Part shown: positions 41,747-52,911 of the stretch, piece by piece
Numbering within the stretch: the stretch's first letter is position 1
Layout: every line of letters begins with the position of its first letter
Source: Lasioglossum baleicum
Taxonomy: Eukaryota; Arthropoda; Insecta; Hymenoptera; Halictidae
NCBI RefSeq assembly: GCF_051020765.1
Contig: NC_134929.1
Location: 2,692,786-2,756,785, forward strand
Length of the DNA: 64,000 nt
Direction: 5' to 3'
The notes under the pieces: generated by a model
The model's database searches: none
What the model was told of the DNA's origin: nothing
Seen by the model: the letters and a program-made list of their open reading frames with translations, nothing else
Made by a program: the position numbers and the translations under genes

Positions 41747-43642
41747 CACCGACGAGATACTGTTAAAGACTGCCAGCCTTACGGGAGTTGGCGGGACTCG
41801 AATTTTTCGGTGTTCTCTTACGCCCTCTAGGATATATTCTGACTGGAGTGAGAAACAGGAGGCCAACGACGGCATTTCGTCGGTGCAGAAGACACTGTAT
41901 TGGTATCGTGTTAGCAACGCGCCCGCGCGCTACACTCGCCAGCGTACCTTTACTATATCCGTGTGCGCTGCTTGTGCAAGCCACAATCTATTTTTAGAAC
42001 TTGCCATGTTGCCATGCTTTACGGCTTACGGAAACGAAACTGAAATTCGACTGTCGAGCCGTCGAGCGTATGAATCGCAATCTGGAGCTAGCCTTCGAGT
42101 CCCCGTGCAGCGAGGATTTTTTTTTATTTTTATTTTTCATTACTTTTTTAATTACATTTTTTAACCTTCCAAAAAATTAAAAATGTTAAAACTATGTTCA
42201 AAATATGTATTCATTTTAAATAGAAACGTTTTGTTATTGTCATAATTGCATTAATAAAAATTGGTATATGATCGAGAACAGGTTGATGGTATTTATTTGG
42301 ACTGATTGGAGAATACGAAAATGCAGGAAGTATTTTTTAGTTTATGAAACAATTTGTAGATTTATTAGTTGTCAAACAAATAATAAAATAAATTGTATAA
42401 TATATATAAATTGATTTTATACTAGCATACACAAGTTTATTTGATCTTCTGTCTTCCTATAATAAAAAAACACAGTCATAACTATAATTATAATAGAATT
42501 TCATAAAATATTGAGGTTATTGCAAACTCATCTTTTTTCGCGATGATGCTCTAATTTGATTGCTTCTCTCGAATGTCCATTTCCTGCCGAGACAGTGCGT
42601 TTCTAAGTGTAAATAAAAAATGTTGATATAAAATGTATCATAATTAAACTACAATTATTCTAATAACGTAGAATGTAGTACATATTAAGTTTTAATTACC
42701 AGGATTTTCTTCTTCGACGTTAAGCACCCTTTACTGCTTCTCGTAATTTACGTATATGGACATTAGGGTGGACCTTATTTTTCGACCATGAAATTTTTTG
42801 GTCCCGTAAACCAGAATTGTAACAAATGTTGAGAAAATGATCTGGAAAAATGTTGGGGCCGATTGGATCATGGGAAAATGAGGCGCAGCAAATTTGAAAA
42901 TTTTGAATTTTTTAAATCTTTACATAAATAGACGTTATGATATATCGTTGAATTTGTCTTTTTTCTCTTTAAGAATCCGTATGTAGCATAAACAGTTGTT
43001 GATAGAAAAAACACCCGTGACTTTGAAAACTTGAAATAATTACTTTGAAAAAAAATTTTTTCTCTGATACTATATCCACCTCCTTATATACTACAACTTT
43101 TGTTTGAAGAGTTTTTTTATATATACATAACTGACAGAGATATTAAGGGGCGTAATTTGCATTATTCGGAAGCATACAACTGCGCATATAGCTATTTTCA
43201 TAGCTACATGCTGCCGAATAATGAAAATTACGCCTCGTAATCGAAAAAATAGGACTTTTGAGGCAGATAGCGCCCTAGATCGATGTTTTATCTAGCGTTT
43301 TTGACTAGTGAAAAACCCCGTGTTTGTATTATCGAGAAATGAGTAAGTGAATATCTTGCAATCCTGGAAGTCTCTCTACTACCTTAACTAAATTCATTAA
43401 TACGCTCCAATCTACAAAAGAAAAACAGTTAAAATATCGGAAAAAGAAGTTATTATGAATAATAAGTAGACTGACTGAAACATAGACTGAAGGTGGTCAA
43501 TGATACCGCTGAACGGGGCGTTAAACTAATGGAGGATCATATTAAAATTTTATATAGAAACAAAGTGGAGAAATAATATATACTATACAAACTGTGATGG
43601 AATATCGACAGCAGTATCCTGACGCCACAAAACAGATCTGTC

Positions 43643-44709
43643 TGTTACGGATGACGAACAGGTGTTCAATATCATCTCTGGCAGGAACCGTCCTAGATAA
43701 ACGAACAGAGTTTTTCCCTAGATAAATCTACATAATTGTTTAGGGTAGTTTAGGGCCCAAACGTACGCACGACCAACTGGTCGTTGACAAAATACGAATG
43801 TTCACTTGAAGGGTACTGACAAGTACCACCCGTCATTGCAGGGCTATATAAGCCCTTACATTTCTACTCTCGTGGGCTAGTACTGTCGTAATCACGAATA
43901 GTGTCGCGTCGTGCTGCATCTCGGAAGTCAACTACCAGTGAGATCGGACGTTCGTTCCTTTTGAATCAAAGTTTAACCGTACAGATTCCGCGAGTTCGGT
44001 CTAAAATCTGTTAGGCAGTGACAAGGTTGCTCCGAGTCCCCCGCATTGCCAGTGCGTCAACACCGTGCGTCTTAGCTTAGGTAATATCACCTTTCAATTT
44101 CTTTCCTATTCTAAATTCAGTTCATTCGCGACACAAATACACTTGTAGAACGAAACTCTATAGTAAGAATATATTTGTCTTCTTTGATAATTAACTCAAA
44201 TTCATTAAACCCATAATTATCGTCCAATATCCTAACCAAGTAATTGAACGTCCCCACATGATACAATCTTACCGCTCGGATTGTATCAATTAAATTATAC
44301 TAGTTACGAGGCTTACTAATTATCCTAGCAATTCCCTGATTAACCATCAGGTTCTTTCGCGACATTCCAATTGTCCGAACAGAGATTTATCCAACCTAGC
44401 GGCTCCCCAGTTTTGCATTGGGTTCGTCCGCATCCTAACAGCTCCCTGATTTCGCATCAGGTTCGTCTGTGCTATTATACAACCTCCTAGCAGCTCCCCG
44501 GTTTTGCATCGGGTTCGTCTGCGTTTGACTCCATTCCTAGAGGCTCCCTGACTTCGCGTCAGGTTCGTCCTCGCTGTCAATAATCCTAGCGGCTCCCCAA
44601 TTTCGCATTGGGTTCGTCCGCGTTCCTTAACTAACAAATTTATATCATATTCCTAGGGTAATAACCCTTCGCCGGCCACTCGTGCTGCTCGCGGCCCTGG
44701 CTCGTAACA
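43643..44709 (+). mobile_element. Solo LTR related to the Tudor-element LTR, TGTC duplication
   Basis: TGTTACGGATGACG...GGCTCGTAACA, 1,067 bp, flanked by TGTC (43639-43642 and 44710-44713). Copies A (near 17254) and B (near 36843) hold the empty site. A TATATAA box lies at 43845-43851. It is a diverged relative of the 1,261-bp LTR, with six rather than ten hairpin units. Confidence 0.93.
44328..44621 (+). repeat. Six covarying hairpin units in the solo LTR
   Basis: Unit starts: 44328, 44399, 44438, 44490, 44540, 44589. Five keep full pairing; new inner-stem forms are CCAGT/ATTGG (one G-U) and CTGAC/GTCAG, the latter replacing the CTGAT/GTCAG wobble pair of the related LTR by a Watson-Crick pair. 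The first unit is decayed (GCAA/TCGC, altered loop). Confidence 0.9.
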
Positions 44710-45830
44710 TGTCAAAGGATTTTTAAATATTTTTTAATATAGAGAGAGAAACACCTGATCAATCCCTACATGCGATTAATTGCATTTTTAAGAGGCATTG
44801 AAGACAGCTTATTAACTGAGAGTTATTAAATTTTTCATTTTCCTCAGAGTCAGCAAGTTCTTTATTTTTCTCGGAGTCACATTAAGTTTTCCATTTTTCT
44901 TGGAGTTATTCAATTTTTCATTTTCCTCAGTGTCGTCAAGTTTTTTCATATAGTCCAGTCGGCAGGTCGCAAAAAGGCGTCTACCTGGAAAGTATTCCGA
45001 ACTTAATGAAATTTTGACACGTCATTTAGGGGTACTCTGGGGTGTCGAATCTTAGTTTTCGACCTCGAGGACCCTGTGCTAACTTGGGGAGGGGGAAAAA
45101 ACAACTACTTTTATTACCTTGTTTTGGTTTTTCGCCTATCGGGCTCGAGTCGAGTACGCGATACATCAGACACATCGGGAAGCTTATGACTAGACTGCGG
45201 ATTTTATGCATGTATGACAAAAATGTACACGTTCAATTTAAAGCAGTGGACATGTTAAAAATATTTAAGGACATCAACGTATTAGTTTCAGCTTAATAGG
45301 ATAATTAAAAGAAGAATACAATTTATATTTGGCTCATGTGCCGTGCAATCAATGCAAACATTTTTTATTTTGCATAAAGATCCGCAGTGTACTCATGACT
45401 CACCTTTGTCGGGCGGCTTCTAAAACAATAGAACAAGATCGCGCGAACGAGTTATCGCGATACCCGAGAATCAACTGTGCGTTCTTATGAAATAGATAAT
45501 AATAATAATGGTACGTATTTCTTTCATAACTTGTACATAATGTGATTTTTATATAATACATTAGGTATATTCGGCAGACATGTGCATGATCGTTATTTGT
45601 ATTAAAATTTGAAATAATGCACGTTTCACGTGAAAAAATTATAAGAAAATATTTACAACGTGGTATGTAATAAGTTATGATAACTTTTCAGTGGGTGATG
45701 TTTTTATTAACTGTTAAGTAACCTACTTAACTATCATTTATCTTACACAAAGTCTTAAAAGATAATACATAGTATACAATATAAAATAAAATGGAAATTA
45801 ACTTAAAATAAAATCATATAAAATAAAAAA

Positions 45831-47415
45831 CTAGAGGGTTATTGTTGCTCGCTCGCTTCGCTCGCTCGCGAGTAGGGTTGTTTTTGCTCGCTCGCTTTGC
45901 TCGCTCGCGGATAGGACTGCTCTTGCGAAAGGGTTAGTGGTACGCATGGCTAGTAGTACCTATAGCTATTAATGTTTTTTTTTTATTTGGTGTGTGACTC
46001 TCCACGAGCCACACAAAGAACTTCCCGATTTGTTAGTTGCAGTATATTATTATCATTATTAAGTGTACGTTTTAAGAAGATTATACGTTTTCAGCGAAAT
46101 TCAATAGTTTTCTACTTATCAAAATGTTTGCTATATGGCGTCACATTAAACCAACATCGTATGCTCGTTGCTCGCTTGGTTCCTTGTTATAGCATACTAA
46201 TGTTGCAAAATAAATTGTCTTAATTAGTTTTTCGCAAACGATACAACTCCTCATTATCCGGGTTTGCCGTAGTGATCTTGGTTTTCTTCGATACTGTTAA
46301 TTTAAATTGTCCCAAAATATATAAACTGCGCTCAATTTTGAACATACAATATTTACTACATACAATATTTGTAAAGTTCGCCTTTCTGATTTTTTAAAAT
46401 CCAAACATACTTTCTCGTATGTTTGTCCCTGACTTTTATGAATCGTAATCGCTTCAGCAGGAACCACTGGAAATTGACTAAGTGTGATTTGATATTTTTC
46501 CTCACTCGACATATTTACTTGATTCGATATTTTTATTATTGGTGTAAAATTTTGATCAATATTTGCATTTTTCATATAATCACGATAACGAGTTCTTACT
46601 TTCACTCCTACTCTGGCCAATTGAAAATCTAACCACAATATAGACGGAATTTTAGTATTTTCTTGAAAAGTAATAAATTTTAATATTCCGCATGTGTGCT
46701 CCATTAACCAATCCGTTTTCAACATCAATGTTATTAATAATTATCATATAGTTTATATTAATTTTCAATTTAGTCTCAGTTAATAATTCGTTTTGAACTG
46801 ATTGTTTTTTTACAGATTGTAATATAAATTTTTTTTGGTTCTTTCATTGATATTCTTTGAAACTGTATTCTCGGGAGTAGAGATGATTAACTCACTCTTG
46901 CATTGGGATAATTTTCGATTATTGTAAGCGGAAACATTAGCGTAAGGAAAAAAAAAAATTTTTTTTTTTATTTAAAAAAATTTTTTTAAATTTAAAAAAA
47001 ATGAAAAAAAAAAATGTTTGTGTAATTACGTTTGTTTCTTCGATGGAAACTTTACGTTCTCTCGTATTAATTGCATTGTAGAATCAACTCCTTTCGAAAA
47101 AAACTAAAAATCTAAAAAACTACTTGACCAATATGGACCAAAATCTAATCAGCTCTAAGTTACGACGGGGCACATCGATTGCATCATTCATCATTCTGAT
47201 CGCGTTGTTACTTTTTTAGAAAACGTTAACGAAAAATTTGATCACATAGAAACAGACATACGCACACACACACACACACACACACACATACGAACATTTT
47301 GCTGAAAATAGTCTAAAATGACTGCAATGACCATGAAACGTGAAGATCTGCTAAAAAATCGATTTTCGATTTTCGGGGTCATTACAATAACTTCCCTATA
47401 AAATCGGGAAGTTAA
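45831..47415 (-). mobile_element. Helitron remnant in X copy D
   Basis: Inverted copy of the element at 34158-35726, with CTAG at 45831-45834, the CTCGCTCGCTTCGCTCGCTCG hairpin region beside it, and the AACTTCCC/GGGAAGTT hairpin at the far end. Contains a (CA)n run near 47262-47290. Confidence 0.65.
46297..46740 (-). pseudogene. Helitron PIF1-like helicase, C-terminal fragment (best copy)
   Basis: About 143 residues open to a natural-looking end. It reads LKTDWLMEHTCGILKFITF at the start and keeps VVPAEAITIHKSQGQTYEKV, the diagnostic PIF1-family motif of Helitron helicases. The N-terminal helicase motifs (Walker A and B) and Rep domain are not present, so it is a fragment. Confidence 0.8.
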
Positions 47416-47417
47416 CA

Positions 47418-48334
47418 AGTAAAGCCCTCGAGTCGGTAATAAAATCGCTTGGAAACGCGTTCGAAATCACGATCGGGGATGGAAAGTTATTTGTCGGGGT
47501 ACAAATAGAAAGAAATTGATTAGAGAAAACCATATTCTTGCATCAAGAAGCGTATGTAAAGAAAATTCTTAATAAATTTAAGATGATCGATGCAAAAGCG
47601 GCAAGTGTTCCAGCCGATCCGCATGCGCGACTAGTTCCAAACGATCACAATGGTGAAAACTCAAGTACAGTACCGTTTCGAGAAGCAGTGGGCTCGTTAA
47701 TGTTTCTTGCTGTCGTGACGCGGCCGGATATCGCATATTCAGTGAATTCAGTTAGTAAATTCCTTAGCAATCACAACGAGAGCCACTAGCAAGCGGTAAA
47801 ACGAATCTTCCGGTACTTGGTTGGAACAACAAAAGTCGGGATAACGTACAAAAGCGGCGGGAGTAACTCGGAGTTACAGGGGTTTTCAGACTCGGATTTT
47901 GCAAGGGACGTGGAGACGCGTAGATCTACCACGGGGTATGCGTTCTGTCTAACGAAAGGGATCGTGACGTGGTCGTCCCAACGACAAAAGCTAGTTACAC
48001 TCAGCATAACGGAGGCTGAGTACGTCGCGGCAGCAGCAGCTGCGAAAGAGGCCATTTGGCTGAGAAAATTGTTAAACGATCTCGGGTGTCTACCAGTAAA
48101 TGCGACAGTTCTGCGAGTAGACAATCAAAGTGCAATCCGATTAATCAAAAATGCGGAGTTCCATAAACGAACGAAGCATATAGACATTAAGCATCACTAT
48201 GTTCGCGAAACTGTAGAGAGTGGAGAAATCTCGGTAGAAGATGTTCCTACGGATCAGCAACTGGCTGATATATTTACCAATGCACTTCCAAAGAGACAGT
48301 TTCAGCATCTATGTTATGGTTTAGGCATAGGATC
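47418..48334 (+). pseudogene. Copia RT C-terminus and RNase H, decayed
   Basis: One frame with two stops (near 47516 and at 47787-47789). It shows the copia segment FLHQEAYVKKILNKFKM, then SLMFLAVVTRPDIAYSVN, then RNase H landmarks FSDSDFARDVETRRSTTGYA, SITEAEYVAAA and KHIDIKHHYVRE. The coding end is cut by element Z at 48335. It belongs with the copia gag at 39701; integrase and most of RT are missing between them. Confidence 0.92.
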
Positions 48335-48508
48335 TAGGGCTGTTCGAGTACTCGCAAAATGCGAGCCGAGCTAAGCTCGACTCGATTGGTCGAGTACTCG
48401 CACGAAGCGAGCGGCTCGCACGATGCGAGTAGCTCGCATCGATGCAAGCCACTCGCATCGAAGCGAGCTACTCGCGCCGACGTCATCGGCTCGCATCGGT
48501 GCGAGTTA

Positions 48509-49863
48509 GGCCGTCCACACACGGGTCGATCGTCGATTCGGTCAACGTTATTCCAGTTGCATGCGAGTCCCCCTCCACGTGATTTCCAATGAAAATAAAT
48601 GAAGAGCAGCACATTGAAATCGCCGCGATTCTAATCGCGTGCGATCGGCAGTGAAGTTGGAAAATCGCGTGGATCGTACGATTCGCGCGACTCATGGAGG
48701 TAAGTTTGTTCAGTTCATGTAATTTAAATGATTTGGCCATTATTTTTTGTAGTTTGAGTGCATTGCACTCTTCGATGTGGTCTATGTATTTAGGTTACAT
48801 AGGTTATTATTTATTTATTATCTTTTTTTATGTTATTACGCATAGTAATAACATTAAGGTAAGCTTTTTATTTACATAGTTGAATATAATCATGTAGGTT
48901 TATGTAAAACAAAAACAAAAGGCAAAGTCTTCTCAGGTCGATTTAATCCGGAAGTATTACCACTTGGTATATTGAGCGAAGATTGAGGGAAATCTGTTGA
49001 ACTTCCACCAACCTCATCTATGAGGAGCAATGCTCATCTGAGGAGTTACAAAAGGAGAGCTTTGCTCCTCATAGATGAGGTTGGTGGAAGTTCAACAGAT
49101 TTCCCTCAATCTTCGCTCAATATACCAAGTGGTAATACTTCCGGATTAAATCGACCTGAGAAGACAACTCCCTAAGAACACTCCCACTCCACAGAAAATT
49201 GTACAACAGTTTATCAATCCCTGTGACTTCAATTTTTTTTTACTTTGCCTTTTGTTTTTGTTTTTCATAAACCTACATGATTATATACAACTATGTAAAT
49301 AAAAAGCTTACCTTAATGTTATTAGTATTTTATTAGTTATAAAAAAAGATAATAAATAAATAATAACCTATGTAACCTAAATACACAGACCACATCGAAG
49401 AGTGCAATGCACTCAAACTACAAAAAATAATGGCCAAATCATTTAAATTACATGAACTGCACAAACTTACCTCCATGAGTCGCGCGAATCGTACGATCCA
49501 CGCGATTTTCCAACTTCACTGCCGATCGCACGCGATTAGAATAGCGGCGATTTCAATGTGCTGCTCTTCATTTATTTTCATTGGAAATCACGTGGAGGGG
49601 GAATCGCATGCGACTGTTCATGCCACGGACGCGATTTCAGTCGAACCGATTTCAGTCGACCACGAATCGACCCGTGTGTGGCTCTGCATTCATTTGCATT
49701 GGAAGTTACGTGGAGGGGAATCGCATGCGACTGGAATTGCGTCGACCAAATCGACGATCGACCCGTGTGTGGACGAAATCGCGTCCGCCGCATGAATCGT
49801 ACATGACGAGCAAGACGTACGAACTTCACGACGCGATTACAATCGACCAGTGTGTGGACGGCC
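48509..49863. mobile_element. Non-autonomous PIF/Harbinger-type element, TTA duplication
   Basis: Starts GGCCGTCCACACACGGGTCG and ends CCAGTGTGTGGACGGCC, flanked by TTA (48506-48508 and 49864-49866), the TWA target typical of PIF/Harbinger. The uninterrupted site exists in the other arm of Z (around 52581-52583). Largely palindromic; the innermost arms (about 48928-49028 and 49064-49168) are near perfect. No transposase inside. Confidence 0.9.
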
Positions 49864-49866
49864 TTA

Positions 49867-52505
49867 CTTGCATCGATGCGAGTACTCGACCGGCTCGATC
49901 AATCCAGTCGAGCTTAGCTCAGCTCGCACCGATCCACAGTGCGCCGGAATGCCTGTTTCTTGGACAGAATTCTATAACTTTTGTTCTGTTCATGATAGAG
50001 ACATGAAACAAAGTGGGTTTTTTTATTTATATTGAGAGCAATCACAATATGATATTATTATAAATATAGTATTTATTTAAACATTAAAAAACGATATTTA
50101 TAAACAAAATTTTGTTTTATTGGTGGTTTTCAGTAGATATATGAATTCGCAGTTCAGTTCTTCCGAAACTGAAACTTCGTTTTAAATTAAATTTTTTTCA
50201 TAAATAGCAACTGATCGGAATTGTGGAAGAAATACTAAAAGTTGCATTATACAACTTCTTCATTTGGACCTATATTGAAAATTTAACAAATACGCTTTGT
50301 AGATCTGTGTTAATTGAACAACAAACGTCTACTATTTGATCTTCCTAAAATTCGCGTACAGATTCGCTTGTAACTAATTTCCTACTGAATTTTTTAAATC
50401 TTTTTCTTAAAAACTGATTTATTTTGACATAGTATGAACATTGTTTTAAATCGATATGAAGCAGTGACTTTCGACTTTTGTCAATGGTTCGGCGCACTGT
50501 GGCGAGCGTGTGATTCGTACGAAATGAACGGCTTGCATGAAGGAATCGACTCGAAATAAATTCAAACGTAATACGACATTGAAGTTCTCGCAGTGCCACG
50601 TTTAAATTATTATGTTGGATGTGTGTTATCATGATTATTAATGTATATTTTTTCAGATTTTACAGACTTTGCGAACAGGTTTTAAAAAATTGGAAATTAC
50701 CAAAAATTCGGAAAAATGCATATTTCCTATTGAAGTTTGGGAAATATCAGTTATATAAAAATTCAATAATGAGATATTGTTAAAACAACCGTTTTTAATT
50801 TTTTCCAGAATTTTTTATGTAGTGCATCGTACTTAAAAAAAATAAAAATAATCTTTTCCGATATTTCTTTACCTTTTGTAGGTGTATTATGTAATAGTGA
50901 ACATTCTTGTATTCAGAAAAATAAAGTACAAACTTTAAAAAATGCAATGCTCTTAAAAAAATAATTTTAAAAATATTTTATTTGCCTATATTTCAATTAA
51001 TATGAACAATACTTCCAGCAGATACAATTAGTGCAGACGGCGAGGTCTCCCGCTGCGAATCGAATCCCGCTTTTTTTTTTTTTTGTTAACCATATAATTG
51101 TTGTAGAGATATATTAAATATATTTTTCAAAGCACCGATCTCACCGATGCGAGAAGATAGCTTACTCGCACCGAAGCGAACGGCTTACACGAAACGAACA
51201 ATGTATACAATGTATCTGATGTGTAGCCGTGAAATGAGTTTTATTTTAAAGTTTCCAGAGTACATAACTCGTTTATTTATATTAATATGTTAGTTGTGTC
51301 CCATCGTGATTATTAGTGCATATGCTTTTCAGATTTTCGAATTATGCGAACGTCTTTAAAAAATTGCATATTTTAAAACATTCGAAAAAAATGCATATTT
51401 CCTATTGAAGTATGGGAGATAACAGTTTTATAAAAATTCAGTAATGGGATATTGTCGAAATCATTTTTCTTAATGTTTTTCAGAATTTTATATATACCAT
51501 ATATATATAGTGCAATGTACTTAAAAAAAATAAAAATCAACTTTTTCGATATTTCTTTACCTTTTGTATGTGTATTATGTAATATTGAACATTTTTAACA
51601 AACGTAAAAATGCAATATAAATATTGCTTTGACAATATATTTGAGAAATATCACTACAACAATTATATGGTTAAGAAAGAAGAAAAAAAAGTGTTTAACG
51701 AAAAAGAAAATCATTCGGTGTGGGATTCTAATCGTATCTGCTGGAAGTATTGTTCATATATTGAAATATAGACAAATAAAATATTTTTAAAATTATTTTT
51801 TTAAGAATATTGCGTTTTTTAAAGTTTGTACTATATAATAATTTAAACGTGGCACGGCGAGAACTTCAATGTCGTATTACGCTTGAATTTATTTCGAATC
51901 AATTCCTTCATGCATGCCGTTCGTTTCGTACGAATCGCACGCTCGCCACAGTGCGCCAAACCATTGACAAAAATCGAAAAAGTCACTGCTTCATATCGAT
52001 TTAAAACAATGTTCATACTATGTCAAAATAAATCAGTTTTTAAGAAAAAGATTTAAAAAATTCAGTAGGAAATTAGTTACAAGCGAATCTGTACGCGAAT
52101 TTTAGGAAGATCAAATAGTAGACGTTTGTTGTTCAATTAACACAGATCTACAAAGCGTATTTGTTAAATTTTCAATATAGGTCCACATGAAGAAGTTGTA
52201 TAATGCAACTTTTAGTATTTCTTCCACAATTCCGATCAGTTGCTATTTATGAAAAAAATTTAATTTAAAACGAAGTTTCAGTTTCGGAAGAACTGAACTG
52301 CGAATTCATATATCTACTGAAAACCACCAATAAAACAAAATTTTGTTTATAAATATCGTTTTTTAATGTTTAAATAAATACTATATTTATAATAATATCA
52401 TATTGTGATTGCTCTCAATATAAATAAAAAACCACTTTGTTTCATGTCTCTATCATAAACAGAACAAAAGTTATTGAATTTTGTCCAAGAAACAGGCATT
52501 CCGGC
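49867..52505. repeat. Inner arms and centre of element Z
   Basis: 49940-51120 and 51620-52510 are inverted copies (for example ATGCCTGTTTCTTGGACAGA against TGTCCAAGAAACAGGCAT). Both arms contain a member of the dispersed AT-rich family. Short ORFs here mirror each other and are not genes. Confidence 0.8.
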
Positions 52506-52765
52506 GCACTGTGGATCGGTGCGAGCTGAGCTAAGCTCGACTGGATTGATCGAGCCGGTCGAGTACTCGCATCGATGCAAGTAACTCGCACCGATGCGAG
52601 CCGATGACGTCGGCGCGAGTAGCTCGCTTCGATGCGGGTAGCTTGCATCGATGCGAGCTACTCGCATCGTGCGAGCCGCTCGCTTCGTGCGAGTACTCGA
52701 CTCGACTCGACCAATCGAGTCGAGCTTAGCTCGGCTCGCATTTTGCGAGTACTCGAACAGCCCTA

Positions 52766-52911
52766 ATCAGCTCCTACATCATCTTTACCATGGACAAGAT
52801 CCTACATCATCTTTAGCCTGGATCAGATCCTACATCATCTTTAGCCTGGATCAGACCCTACCAAAGACGAGATATAGGAATAGACCTGACACCCAATCAC
52901 AGACGAGATAC
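52766..52911 (+). repeat. 28-bp tandem repeat, copy 2, and a Y-end fragment
   Basis: Three units of GATCCTACATCATCTTTAGC type, then GACGAGATATAGGAATAGAC, which is the terminal repeat of element Y, then a partial repeat CACAGACGAGATAC directly against X copy C. Confidence 0.8.

Larger units (their letters stand above)
41747..47415 (+). mobile_element. DNA transposon X, copy D (right end missing)
   Basis: Starts CACCGACGAGATACTG within copia. Same order as copy A for 1.9 kb, then the 1,067-bp solo LTR, then the block shared with copy B, then an inverted Helitron whose 5' end abuts copia reverse-transcriptase sequence at about 47416. The other half of X and the copia integrase and early RT region are absent. 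Copies B and D form inverted arms of several kb around the copia gag. Confidence 0.8.
48335..52765. mobile_element. Element Z, 4.4-kb palindromic DNA element
   Basis: Ends TAGGGCTGTTCGAGTACTCG and CGAGTACTCGAACAGCCCTA are perfect complements. Both subterminal regions are packed with CTCGCATCGATGCGAG-like words, as transposase-binding arrays often are. Arms run inward for more than 1 kb, the left interrupted by a Harbinger-type element (48509-49863). The centre (about 51120-51620) is partly a direct duplicate of 50630-50900. hAT-like by terminus, but the flanks share only ATC rather than an 8-bp duplication. No transposase. Confidence 0.75.
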
